Below, in pieces: positions 48,510 to 56,963 of a stretch of DNA of 64,000 nucleotides. Each line of letters opens with the position of its first letter. Within the stretch, counting starts at the first letter, position 1. The position numbers were made by a program, and so were the translations under genes. This DNA is from Actinokineospora diospyrosa (GTDB lineage: Bacteria > Actinomycetota > Actinomycetes > Mycobacteriales > Pseudonocardiaceae), in assembly GCF_024171925.1 (NCBI RefSeq), contig NZ_JAMTCO010000010.1, positions 286,194 to 350,193 of the forward strand. Direction: 5' to 3'. The notes beneath the pieces were generated by a model. It was not told the DNA's origin and ran no database searches. It saw nothing but the letters and a program-made list of their open reading frames with translations.

Positions 48510-49181
48510 ATGCCAGGACTCGACGGGACCCAGATCAGGCGCAGGCTCGCCGACGCGCGGCTCTACCTGTGCACCGACGCGCGGACCGAGCAGGGCGACC
48601 TCGCCGACTTCGTGGACGCCGCGCTCGCGGGCGGGGTCGACGTCGTGCAGTTGCGCGACAAGCGGGCCGGGGTGTCGCTCGAGGCAGGCCCGCAGCTGCG
48701 CGCGCTGTCGGTGATCGCCGAGGTCTGCGCCGCGCACGGGGCGCTGCTCGCGGTGAACGACCGCGCCGACATCGCCTTGGCCGCGCAGGCGGACGTGCTG
48801 CACCTGGGCCAGGACGACCTGCCGGTTCCCGCCGCCCGCCGGGTGGTCGGCGACGAGATGGCCATCGGTCGCTCCACGCACGACTTCGCGCAGGCCATCG
48901 CCGCGGCGGGCGAGCCGGGCGTGGACTACTTCTGCACCGGTCCCTGTTGGACGACCCCCACCAAGCCGGGCAGGCCCGCCGCGGGCCTCGACCTGGTACG
49001 GGCGACCGCCGCCGCAGCGCCCGAACTGCCCTGGTTCGCCATCGGGGGCATCGACGCGCGGCGGCTGCCCGAGGTGCTGGCCGCGGGCGCGCGCCGGGCC
49101 GTGGTCGTGCGCGCCATCACCGAGGCCGAGGACCCCAAAGCGGCGGCCGAGGCGCTCTCGTCGGCACTGCGCCAGGGGTGA
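48510..49181 (+). CDS. thiE: thiamine phosphate synthase ThiE
   Basis: 223 residues. It couples HMP diphosphate to thiazole phosphate. Motifs: [61 protein letters not shown]. It diverges from thiO. No riboswitch is seen on its own strand in the 38 bases between. Confidence 0.93.
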   Translation: MPGLDGTQIRRRLADARLYLCTDARTEQGDLADFVDAALAGGVDVVQLRDKRAGVSLEAGPQLRALSVIAEVCAAHGALLAVNDRADIALAAQADVLHLGQDDLPVPAARRVVGDEMAIGRSTHDFAQAIAAAGEPGVDYFCTGPCWTTPTKPGRPAAGLDLVRATAAAAPELPWFAIGGIDARRLPEVLAAGARRAVVVRAITEAEDPKAAAEALSSALRQG

Positions 49182-49233
49182 ACCCGCTGCTCAGCCCAGG
49201 CGCGCGGGCTGGGAGCGGCCTAGCCTGCGAGGA

Positions 49234-49734
49234 ATGGACACCTACGATCGCAAGGCGTTCGTGCTGGCCTACGCGAACGCCAACGACCCCGACATCACCG
49301 ATCCGAAGCCCGGGGGCTACTTCGACGCGGTGCGCACGCACCGGGCCGAGCTCCTCGCCGGGCTGGAGCGGCTGTTCGAGCTCGAGCTGACCGCCGAGGC
49401 AGCGCCGGACCCGCCGTTGTTCCTGCTCTTCCGCGCCACCGCCCGCTCGTACCTGGCGATCACCGGGCCGATGAGCGGCTTCCTGGAGGCGGGCCTGATC
49501 CACAAGCGCCTCGAGCAGGTGGGCGCGCACGAGGTGGTGCTGCGCGACATGGGCCGGATCACCGAGATCAACGCCGAGTCCAAGGCCGCGCACCTGGACA
49601 TCCTGGACACCCTGGTCGCGCACCTGCTCGGCGACCGGGCGGACCGGGTGTTCACCGTGGACGACCTGGCCGCGATCGGGGTGAGCACCACCCCGCCCAG
49701 CCACGACGACTACGACTGGGTCGACGAAGTGTGA
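49234..49734 (+). CDS. conserved hypothetical protein, 166 residues
   Basis: Soluble, acidic, helical. Notable segments: FVLAYANANDPDITDPKPGG, RATARSYLAITGPMSGFLEA, ending HDDYDWVDEV. No recognised family. Follows thiE by 52 bases; link to thiamine is not implied. Confidence 0.65.
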   Translation: MDTYDRKAFVLAYANANDPDITDPKPGGYFDAVRTHRAELLAGLERLFELELTAEAAPDPPLFLLFRATARSYLAITGPMSGFLEAGLIHKRLEQVGAHEVVLRDMGRITEINAESKAAHLDILDTLVAHLLGDRADRVFTVDDLAAIGVSTTPPSHDDYDWVDEV

Positions 49735-49825
49735 TGTTGACCAGGTGTGGAGGTACGAGGTGTGACCGGTGCGGGGTGAGCAGCGCGACACCGCGCGGGC
49801 CCCGGCCCGGGGCCACACTGGAGCG

Positions 49826-50773
49826 GTGAACCTGGTCACCCTTGCCGACATCACCGCAGCCGCCGACCGGATCGCCGGGCACGCCGTGCGGACCCCGCTG
49901 GTCCCGGCGCCGTGGGCGGACCGGCCACTGTGGATCAAGCCGGAGAGCCTGCAGCCGGTCGGCGCGTTCAAGATCCGCGGCGCGTACAACGCGGTCGCCA
50001 GCATCGAGCCCGGGCGGCGCGAGCGCGGTGTCGTGGCGTACTCCAGCGGGAACCACGCCCAGGCCGTCGCGTACGCGGCCAAGGCCTTCGGGGTGCCCGC
50101 CTGGATCGTGGTGCCGCACGACACGCCCGCGGTGAAGGTCGAGGCGACCCGCTCCTACGGCGCCGAGGTCGTGCTGGTCGGGACCGGGGAGCGCGAGTCG
50201 AAGGCGTACGAGATCGTCGAGCGGCAGGACGCGACGCTGGTGCCGCCGTTCGACGACCCGCACGTGATCGCGGGCCAGGGCACGATCGGCCTGGAGATCG
50301 TCGCCGACCTGCCCGAGGTGGACCTGGTGCTGCTCCCGGTCAGCGGCGGCGGGCTGATCGCCGGGGTGGCTGCCGCGGTCAAGGCGCTGCGGCCGCAGGC
50401 CCAGGTGTGGGCGGTGGAGCCGGAACTGGCCGCCGACACCGCAGCGAGCCTGGCGCGCGGTGAGCTGGTGTCGTGGCCGGTCGAGGACCGCAACCGGACC
50501 ATCGCCGACGGCCTGCGCAGCCAGCCCTCCCCGTTGACCTTCGCGCACCAGCGGGCCCTGGTGGACGGGATCGTCACCGTCTCAGAGGATGAGATCCGCT
50601 CGGCCGTCGCGGTGCTCGCCCGCCGGGCCCACCTGGTCGCCGAGCCCAGCGGGGCGGTCACCACGGCCGCGGTGCTGCACCACGCCGACGAGCTGCCCGC
50701 GGGCCGCACGGTCGCCGTGCTCAGCGGCGGCAACATCGACCCGGACGTCTTGGCCGAGCTGCTGCGGGTCTGA
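49826..50773 (+). CDS. PLP-dependent threonine/serine dehydratase-like enzyme
   Basis: 315 residues, fold type II. PLP lysine in GAFKIRGAYNA, phosphate loop SGGGLIAGVAAAVK, and SSGNHAQAVAYAA. Catabolic threonine dehydratase or serine racemase are both possible; the C-terminal ACT domain of the biosynthetic IlvA is absent. GTG 49826 with GGAG upstream. Stops two bases from the convergent MFS gene. Confidence 0.85.
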   Translation: MNLVTLADITAAADRIAGHAVRTPLVPAPWADRPLWIKPESLQPVGAFKIRGAYNAVASIEPGRRERGVVAYSSGNHAQAVAYAAKAFGVPAWIVVPHDTPAVKVEATRSYGAEVVLVGTGERESKAYEIVERQDATLVPPFDDPHVIAGQGTIGLEIVADLPEVDLVLLPVSGGGLIAGVAAAVKALRPQAQVWAVEPELAADTAASLARGELVSWPVEDRNRTIADGLRSQPSPLTFAHQRALVDGIVTVSEDEIRSAVAVLARRAHLVAEPSGAVTTAAVLHHADELPAGRTVAVLSGGNIDPDVLAELLRV

Positions 50774-50775
50774 TC

Positions 50776-52230
50776 TCAGGTCTTGTTTGCGACCTGGGTG
50801 GGTGGCGAGTCGATCCCGCACGAATGTGGCGGGGTCGACGGCGCAAGCACGTTGTCACGGATGCTTAGCGCGAGGAAGCCGCCCACAGCCGCAAGACCAG
50901 CGCAGATCAGCAGGGCTGTGCGCCAGCCCGAGGTCAACGCCGCCGGGTCGGCATAAGCGGCACCGGTTAGACCTGCCGCGGCCGGTAGGACGGCGACAGC
51001 GAGCAAGCCACCCGTCCTGGCGACCGCGTTGTTCACACCGGACGCCAGACCCACGTAGCGGTCCGGTGCCGCCGCCAGGACGGTCGCGGTCACCGGGGCG
51101 ACCACAATGGACAGCCCGAGGCCGAACAGCGCGACAGCGGGCAGCACCGACCCCAGGTAGGAGGCGCCCGGGGTGATCCTGGTCATCAGCAGCATCGCGG
51201 CGGCGATCAGCAACGGCCCCAGCACCAGGAACCAGCGCGGACCCCACCGCGCGGCCAGCTGCCCGGACCGCGACGACAGGGCCAACATGATCAGCGTGAT
51301 CGGCAGCCCGGCCACGCCCGCCGCGGTCGGCGAGTAGCCGAGCGAGGTCTGCAATTGCAGGCCCATCAGCATCATGACGCCGGTCAGTGCCGCGTAGACG
51401 ACCAGCGTCAAAGCGTTGGCCACGACGAACGTGTGGTTGGCGAACAGCGCGGGCGGCACGAGCGGGTTCGCCTGCCGCCGTTGCAAGAGCACGAAGGCCG
51501 TGAACGACACGACGCCGAGCACGCCGGAGCCGACCACCAGCCAATCCGCCCCGCGCACCGGTGCCTCCACCAACGCGGCGGTGATCCCGGCGAGCCCGAC
51601 CGCGCCCAGCACCGAGTCCAGGACGTTCGGGTGCCCGGTGAACTCCTCGTCGCGCGTCTCCGGCACGTAGCGCAGCGCCAGCCACACGCAGACGACCACG
51701 AGCGGGATGTTCACCAGGAACGCCAGCCGCCACGACCACAGCTGCACGAGCAACCCGCCGACCAGCGGCCCCACCGCGGCGGCGATCCCACCCAGACCCG
51801 ACCAGGTGCCGATCGCGCGCGCCCGGTCCTCCCGGTGGAACACCGCTTGCAGGATCGCCAGCGACCCCGGCGTCAGCAGCGCCCCGCCAATTCCCTGCAA
51901 AACCCGCGATACCACCAACATCGGTGTGGACAGCGCCAGCCCGCACAGCACCGACGCCACCCCGAACCACACGACGCCGACCACGAACACCCGGCGGCGG
52001 CCGTACCGGTCACCCAGCGACCCGGCCACCAGGATCAGCGCGGCCAGTGCGAGCAGGTACCCGTCGAGGACCCACTGCAGGCCCGAGACCGACGCACCCA
52101 ACTCCTGGCCCAACCTGGGGAGGGCGATGTTGACAACACTGCTGTCCAACATCGCCATGCCCGATCCGAGGATCGTGGTTGCCAGCACCCCGCGCGCACT
52201 GGCCGAACCCCAGCGGACCTCGGTGGCCAC
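50776..52230 (-). CDS. MFS drug exporter, DHA2 (EmrB/QacA) family
   Basis: 484 residues, about 14 membrane helices. Motifs: MLDSSVVNIALPRLGQEL (DHA2 motif D1), GSLGDRYGRRRVF (motif A), GSLAILQAVFHREDRARAIG. Three bases separate it from the DasR-like stop, so it may be cotranscribed with that regulator. Substrate unknown. Confidence 0.88.
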   Translation of the reverse strand: MATEVRWGSASARGVLATTILGSGMAMLDSSVVNIALPRLGQELGASVSGLQWVLDGYLLALAALILVAGSLGDRYGRRRVFVVGVVWFGVASVLCGLALSTPMLVVSRVLQGIGGALLTPGSLAILQAVFHREDRARAIGTWSGLGGIAAAVGPLVGGLLVQLWSWRLAFLVNIPLVVVCVWLALRYVPETRDEEFTGHPNVLDSVLGAVGLAGITAALVEAPVRGADWLVVGSGVLGVVSFTAFVLLQRRQANPLVPPALFANHTFVVANALTLVVYAALTGVMMLMGLQLQTSLGYSPTAAGVAGLPITLIMLALSSRSGQLAARWGPRWFLVLGPLLIAAAMLLMTRITPGASYLGSVLPAVALFGLGLSIVVAPVTATVLAAAPDRYVGLASGVNNAVARTGGLLAVAVLPAAAGLTGAAYADPAALTSGWRTALLICAGLAAVGGFLALSIRDNVLAPSTPPHSCGIDSPPTQVANKT

Positions 52231-52233
52231 CGG

Positions 52234-52989
52234 TCAGGACGGCCGGTTGAGCGTGGCGACGAACTTGTAGCGGTCTCCCCTATAGACCGACCGCACCCAC
52301 TCGACCGGTCGCTCTTCCGTGTCGAACGAGTGCCGCGACAGCAGCAGCATCGGCATGCCCACATCCGCGCCGAGCAACTCGGCCTCGTGCGGACCGGCCA
52401 ACGCGGTCTCGATCGTCTCCTCGGCGTGGCCCATCTCGACATCGAACCGCTCACGCAGCACCTGGTAGAGCGAGCCGCCACCGCTGACGTAGCGGCGCAG
52501 GCCGCGGAAGCGGCCCAGCGGCAGGTGCGTGGTCTCCATGGCCATGGGTTCGCCGTCGGCCAGCCGCAGCCGGTGCAGCCGCAACACCTTGGCGCCCGCG
52601 CGGATGCCGAGCAGCCGGGCCAGATCGGCCTCGGCCGGGATCTCGGAGACCTCCAGCAGCTTGCTGGAGGGCTCGCGGCCCTGCGCGCGCATGTCCTCGG
52701 TGTAGGACGACAACTGCAGCCGCTGGGCGACCTTGGGTTCGGCGGCGAAGGTGCCCTTGCCCTGCACCCGCAGCAGCCTGCCCTCGACGGTCAGCTCGGC
52801 GAGGGCCTGCCGGACCGTGGTGCGGGAGACGTCGAACTCGGTGGCCAGTGAACGTTCGGTCGGGATGGGCGAGCCGGGAGGCAGCGACCCGAGCAGGTCG
52901 AGCAAGTGGCGCTTGAGCCCCCAGTACTTGGGTTCCCGTTGCACGCGCGCCACCGTGTCCGACCCGTCGGCCGTGGACATCTCCAGCAT
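52234..52989 (-). CDS. dasR: GntR/HutC family regulator, DasR type
   Basis: 251 residues. N-terminal winged helix ([20 protein letters not shown], then [13 protein letters not shown]) and a HutC/UTRA sensor domain. Recalled comparison with Streptomyces Das[32 protein letters not shown], and the C-terminus [18 protein letters not shown] are near-identical. DasR senses glucosamine phosphates and controls chitin/GlcNAc use and, in Streptomyces, antibiotic onset. A dre-type palindrome lies 147 bases upstream. Confidence 0.85.
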   Translation of the reverse strand: MLEMSTADGSDTVARVQREPKYWGLKRHLLDLLGSLPPGSPIPTERSLATEFDVSRTTVRQALAELTVEGRLLRVQGKGTFAAEPKVAQRLQLSSYTEDMRAQGREPSSKLLEVSEIPAEADLARLLGIRAGAKVLRLHRLRLADGEPMAMETTHLPLGRFRGLRRYVSGGGSLYQVLRERFDVEMGHAEETIETALAGPHEAELLGADVGMPMLLLSRHSFDTEERPVEWVRSVYRGDRYKFVATLNRPS

Positions 52990-53135
52990 GGCGTCCCTCC
53001 TGAGTCTTGCGCCCGACCCCTACAGAATGCCTTGTCGGGGGTGCCTCACGCGATCACACCCCGCCTGTTTGGCCCTACCGTGACCGGCGCGGCGCCCCCG
53101 CGCCAGCGGGCGCGCTGCCCCGCCTGCGCCACGAT

Positions 53136-53147
53136 TGGTCTAGACCT
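53136..53147. promoter_or_regulatory. dre palindrome (DasR-binding site)
   Basis: TGGTCTAGACCT with perfect 10-bp core GGTCTAGACC at 53137-53146, against the dre consensus TGGTCTAGACCA. It is the only such core seen in the window. Position suggests autoregulation of dasR or control of a transcript into the downstream genes. Confidence 0.75.
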
Positions 53148-53696
53148 TACCGGCCGACCGCGTCCAGATGGCGGGCAACCGGGAATCCCGGCCGAGCCCC
53201 CGGCGGCGACCGAACCCGCCCGGTGGGCCACCCCGGTACGGAAAGTACCTCGTCGCAGCGGTGCCGGGCGCGCAAGTGGACACGTTCGGCGTGCCGTCCG
53301 ATTTGTCCGTTGCACGCCCTCGGGCTGTCATCCGGTCGGGTGGTTCTCGAGTCGGGCCGCCGCCGCCGCGAGCGCGGCCAACCCGCTGGTCGCGGTGGCC
53401 GTGGTGACCGAAGTGGACGGGCAACCGGGGGCGGCAGTGAGCGCGAACACAGGTGTGGCGGCGATCACCACCGCGGGTCGCGCGAACATCTTGGCCGTCG
53501 AAGCGGCCCAGGGCGAGGCGCCCGCGACCCATCGGGTGACACCGCGGCGGCCGCCGAACGGGTCGGGCGGATCTTGACAGGCGGCCCCGCCCTGGGGTTG
53601 TCGGACCCGGGCGGGCCCACCGGGGCCGCGGGCGAAAGTCACCCGCACGAGGTGATCGACGTTCCGCCGGGCCGCCCGGGTTCCTAGACTGGGCAG
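53148..53696. other. 549-base stretch with no confident gene
   Basis: Several overlapping open frames exist, but none has a clear ribosome site or recognised family. One plus-strand frame ending at 53577 has a coding-like tail (AVAVVTEVDGQPGAAVSANT) and could be a gene remnant. Nothing else recognised. Confidence 0.5.
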
Positions 53697-54224
53697 ATGC
53701 GGAGGACCTCGTTCGCGCAGTGGCCGTGCTCGATCGCCCGCGCGATGGACCTGCTCGGCGACCAGTGGACCCTTCTCGTGCTGCGGGAGGCCTATCTGGG
53801 AGTCCGGCGGTTCGACCGGATCCAGGCCGAGTTGGGCATCGCCCGCAACACGCTCACCGAGCGGCTGGACCGGCTCGTCGGTGCCGGTCTGCTGCGCCGG
53901 GAGCCCTACCAACAGCGGCCGGTGCGCTACGAGTACGTGCTCACCGACATGGGCCGCGACTTCTGGCCCGCGCTCGCGGCGATCATGCACTGGGGTGAGC
54001 GCTGGCTGACCGAGGACCGCCCGGTCCGGCTGCGGCACCGCACCTGCGGGCACGAGACGCACGCGGTGGTGACCTGCGCCTCCTGCGGCGACCCGCTGCG
54101 GGTGCGCGAGGTCGAGGCCGAGCAGCACAGCGCGAGGTCGGTGATGTTGGGAGCCCGCTCCGCCGAGGGGGTGGAGCGGAGCGGGCAAGGTCATGTTACG
54201 CCGAACGGAGTAGCGGTCCGATGA
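53697..54224 (+). CDS. HxlR family transcriptional regulator
   Basis: 175 residues. HxlR domain: CSIARAMDLLGDQWTLLVLR, GIARNTLTERLDRLVGAGLL, YVLTDMGRDFWPAL. A C-terminal zinc-knuckle-like region (HRTCGHE, CASCGDPLRV) follows. ATG 53697. The stop overlaps the kinase start (ATGA). Confidence 0.85.
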   Translation: MRRTSFAQWPCSIARAMDLLGDQWTLLVLREAYLGVRRFDRIQAELGIARNTLTERLDRLVGAGLLRREPYQQRPVRYEYVLTDMGRDFWPALAAIMHWGERWLTEDRPVRLRHRTCGHETHAVVTCASCGDPLRVREVEAEQHSARSVMLGARSAEGVERSGQGHVTPNGVAVR

Positions 54225-55117
54225 CCGGGGTCGCGTTGGGCGTCGACATCGGCGGGAGCACCACCCGCGCGCTGGCCGTGGACTCCGCCGGGGACGTGGT
54301 CGGCCGCGGCGTGGCTGGCGGCGGGAACCCGAACACCAACGGCCCGGCCGCCGCGGCCGCGCAGCTGCTCGCGGCGGCGAACACGGCGCTGTCGGGGTCG
54401 CAGGCCGAGTCGTGCGTGATCGGGATGGCCGGGTCGTCGGCGCTGCTGGACCCGGCGGTGGCCGCCGAGTTCGACGTGGTGTTCGAGCTGCTGCGGCCGC
54501 GGGTGGTGTCCGACGCGGAGGTGGCCTTCGCGTCCGGGACCTCGTCGGCCTTCGGCACGGTGCTGATCTCCGGGACCGGGTCGATCGCGAGCCGGATCGC
54601 CGGGCGCGAGCGGGTCGCCACCTACGGCGGGTTCGGCTGGCTGCTCGGCGACGAGGGCTCGGCGTTCTGGATCGGCCGGGAAGCCGTGCGGGTCACGCTG
54701 TACGCGCTGCAGAGCGGCAAGCCGCTGGGACCGCTGCCGCAGGCCGTGCTGACCTCGGCGGGGCTACCGATCGACGGCGACCCGAGGATCCCGTTCGGGC
54801 GGTTGATCCGCCAGGTGAACCGGGAGGAACCGATCCGCTTGGCACGCTTCGCCCCGCTGGCCTCCTCGGTGGACGACCCGGTGGCGCACGGGATCGTGGA
54901 GCGGGCGGCGCAATCACTGGCCGCGCAGGCACTCGCCGTGCACGAGGGCGGACCGGTTGTACTCGCGGGCGCGGTCATGCAGACGGCCGTGGGAGCCCGG
55001 GTGCGGGACCTGCTGGTAGGGCAAGAGGTCGTGGACGCCAAGGACGGGACGGTAGGTGCCGCTTGGCTGGCATCGCTGGACGCCTTCGGCCCCGATGCGC
55101 TGCGGCCCAGCCTCTAG
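54221..55117 (+). CDS. BadF/BadG-type ATPase, probable N-acetylglucosamine kinase
   Basis: 298 residues of the ASKHA fold. Phosphate loops GVDIGGSTTRA and ISGTGSIASRIAGRE, plus GGFGWLLGDEGSAFWIG, typical of GlcNAc/glucosamine kinases. Coupled to the HxlR regulator and close to a DasR homologue with a dre site, which supports an amino-sugar role. Substrate not proven. Confidence 0.8.
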   Translation: MTGVALGVDIGGSTTRALAVDSAGDVVGRGVAGGGNPNTNGPAAAAAQLLAAANTALSGSQAESCVIGMAGSSALLDPAVAAEFDVVFELLRPRVVSDAEVAFASGTSSAFGTVLISGTGSIASRIAGRERVATYGGFGWLLGDEGSAFWIGREAVRVTLYALQSGKPLGPLPQAVLTSAGLPIDGDPRIPFGRLIRQVNREEPIRLARFAPLASSVDDPVAHGIVERAAQSLAAQALAVHEGGPVVLAGAVMQTAVGARVRDLLVGQEVVDAKDGTVGAAWLASLDAFGPDALRPSL

Positions 55118-55129
55118 TGGCCCGACCCA

Positions 55130-55768
55130 CTAGTTCTCGGCGGCTTCGGGGACGCGCGGGTGACGCAGGCCCGGGTGGTCGTCCGGTAGCGACTTGCGCA
55201 GGACGGCAGCGCTAACGGCGATCACCAGGGCCACCAGCGGCCAGGAGAGAGCGACCCGGGCCATCGCGAGCGCGGCGACGTCGCCCAGCCACCAGAGCGC
55301 ACCGAACACGGCCGTGCGCAGCGTGTACTGCAGGAGCACCCACACCCAGCTCGCCCTGCCGTACGCGCGCACCAGCGCGGGGTCGCGGCGCCACCGGAAC
55401 CGCTGCCCCAGCAGCAGGCCGACGACGACGCCCAGCAGGGGCCAGCGGATGAGGACGCTCACCGCCCAGGCGAGGGCGCTGCCGATGTTGGAGAGCAGCT
55501 GGATGAGGAAGAAGTCTTCCGCCCGACCGGTGTAGAGCACCACGAGGGCACCGACGACCACGGCCGTCATGCTGCCCGCCACGGCGGTGACCTTGCCGCC
55601 GCGCGACACCCGGATCCCGGCCACGACGGCGGCGGCCACCAACGCGGCGGCGATGGCCCAACCGATCGCGTCGGAGAGCAGCCAGACGGCGGCGAAGGCC
55701 AACGGCGGCACGGTCGCGTCGACGGCGCCGCGCCTGCCGCCCAGCAGCTCGGCCAGGGAGTCGGTCAC
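55130..55768 (-). CDS. DUF3159 membrane protein
   Basis: 212 residues, about six helices. Typical DUF3159 segments: GGRRGAVDATVPPLAFAAVW, RWRRDPALVRAYGRASWVWV, RTAVFGALWWLGDVAALAMA. GTG start. Function unknown. Converges on the kinase gene. Confidence 0.82.
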   Translation of the reverse strand: MTDSLAELLGGRRGAVDATVPPLAFAAVWLLSDAIGWAIAAALVAAAVVAGIRVSRGGKVTAVAGSMTAVVVGALVVLYTGRAEDFFLIQLLSNIGSALAWAVSVLIRWPLLGVVVGLLLGQRFRWRRDPALVRAYGRASWVWVLLQYTLRTAVFGALWWLGDVAALAMARVALSWPLVALVIAVSAAVLRKSLPDDHPGLRHPRVPEAAEN

Positions 55769-55948
55769 GCCCCCAGCCTGCCATTACGCCCGCGCGGGTC
55801 GCTATTGGCTGGTCCCGTGTCGGCGTGGGGTCATACTCTGCGCTGACGACCCGCCGGGAATACCGGGGCATACTGACCGCGTTGGTTGTCTGGGGCAACT
55901 GGGCCCGCTGGGTCGGCGGGCTGTCGAGGTCGAAGGGGAGGTCGGGCT

Positions 55949-56764
55949 GTGCATGGGTGGAACAGCTGGATCGCGGTCGGGGACAGCTTCACGGAGGGCA
56001 TGAGCGACGTCGGCGCCGACGGCAACTACGTCGGCTGGGCGGACCGGCTCGCCGAGCTGATGGCGGGTCAGCGGCCCGGGTTCCGGTACGCGAACCTGGC
56101 GCTGCGCGGCAAGATGCTGCGGGAGATCGTCGAGGAGCAGCTGCACATCGCGGTCGCTGCCCGCCCCGACCTGGTCACCCTCTGCGGCGGCGGCAACGAC
56201 ATCATCACCCCGGGCACCGACGTCGACGACGTGGCCGCCCTGTTCGACACCGCGGTCGCGCGGCTGCGCGCGGCGGGGAGCGAGGTCCTGATCTTCACCG
56301 GGCCCGACCCCAAGGTCCAGCCGCTGATCCGCCGGTTCCGCGGCAAGATCGCGATCTACAACGGACACCTGCACGCCATCGCCGAGCGGCACGGCGCCCG
56401 ACTGGTCGACCTGTGGTCCATGGGCGTGCTGCACGACCGCCGCTCCTGGTGCGACGACCGCCTGCACTTCTCGACCGAGGGGCACCGGCGGATCGCGCTG
56501 CGCGCGGCGGAGGTGCTGGACGTGGCGGTGGCCCAGGACTGGCGGGAGCCGCTGCCGCTGGAGGCGCGCAGGCCGTGGTTGCGCCTGCGCCAGGACGACC
56601 TGGCGTGGACGACCACGCACCTGATCCCGTGGGTGCGGCGGCAGATCACCGGCGAGTCGCTCGGGGACGGGCTGCACCCGAAGCGGCCGGAGCTGATGCC
56701 GGTCCGCGGCGCTTACGAGGCGGGCGCCTACGAGTCCACTGTGGAGCGTTCGCGGTCGGTTTAG
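55949..56764 (+). CDS. SGNH/GDSL hydrolase
   Basis: 271 residues. Block I VGDSFTEGM (Ser13), block III GGGNDI (about Asn83), block V DDRLHFSTEGH (Asp and His about 170-173). Lipase/esterase family; no signal peptide. GTG 55949 has GGGGAGG eight bases upstream; frames beginning earlier are not supported. Confidence 0.85.
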   Translation: MHGWNSWIAVGDSFTEGMSDVGADGNYVGWADRLAELMAGQRPGFRYANLALRGKMLREIVEEQLHIAVAARPDLVTLCGGGNDIITPGTDVDDVAALFDTAVARLRAAGSEVLIFTGPDPKVQPLIRRFRGKIAIYNGHLHAIAERHGARLVDLWSMGVLHDRRSWCDDRLHFSTEGHRRIALRAAEVLDVAVAQDWREPLPLEARRPWLRLRQDDLAWTTTHLIPWVRRQITGESLGDGLHPKRPELMPVRGAYEAGAYESTVERSRSV

Positions 56765-56819
56765 GGCACCCGGGCCGGTCGGCGCGGGGGGCGGGTGAGT
56801 GGACGGTCGGGAAACGACG

Positions 56820-56857
56820 ACCGGCCGGCTCTCCCTCCCCCGAGAGCGCCGGCCGGT
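56820..56857. terminator. hairpin after the SGNH hydrolase
   Basis: ACCGGCCGGCTCTC (56820-56833) pairs with GAGAG..CCGGCCGGT (56842-56857), two-base bulge. It lies between the convergent SGNH hydrolase and AfsR-type genes and can serve both. Confidence 0.65.
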
Positions 56858-56963
56858 ACGTCGGGCCGCACCCCCAATTGTCTCCCGCCGCGGCCCTGGG
56901 TGACCCTGGGTCACCCTGCGCGGAGAGGGTGCCGGCTGGTGACCGGGCGCGGCTAAGCGTTCG

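Noticed and set aside
53007-53687. 226-codon plus-strand frame upstream of the HxlR gene
   Set aside because: No ribosome site, Arg/Pro-rich shadow-like translation and overlap with the dre region.
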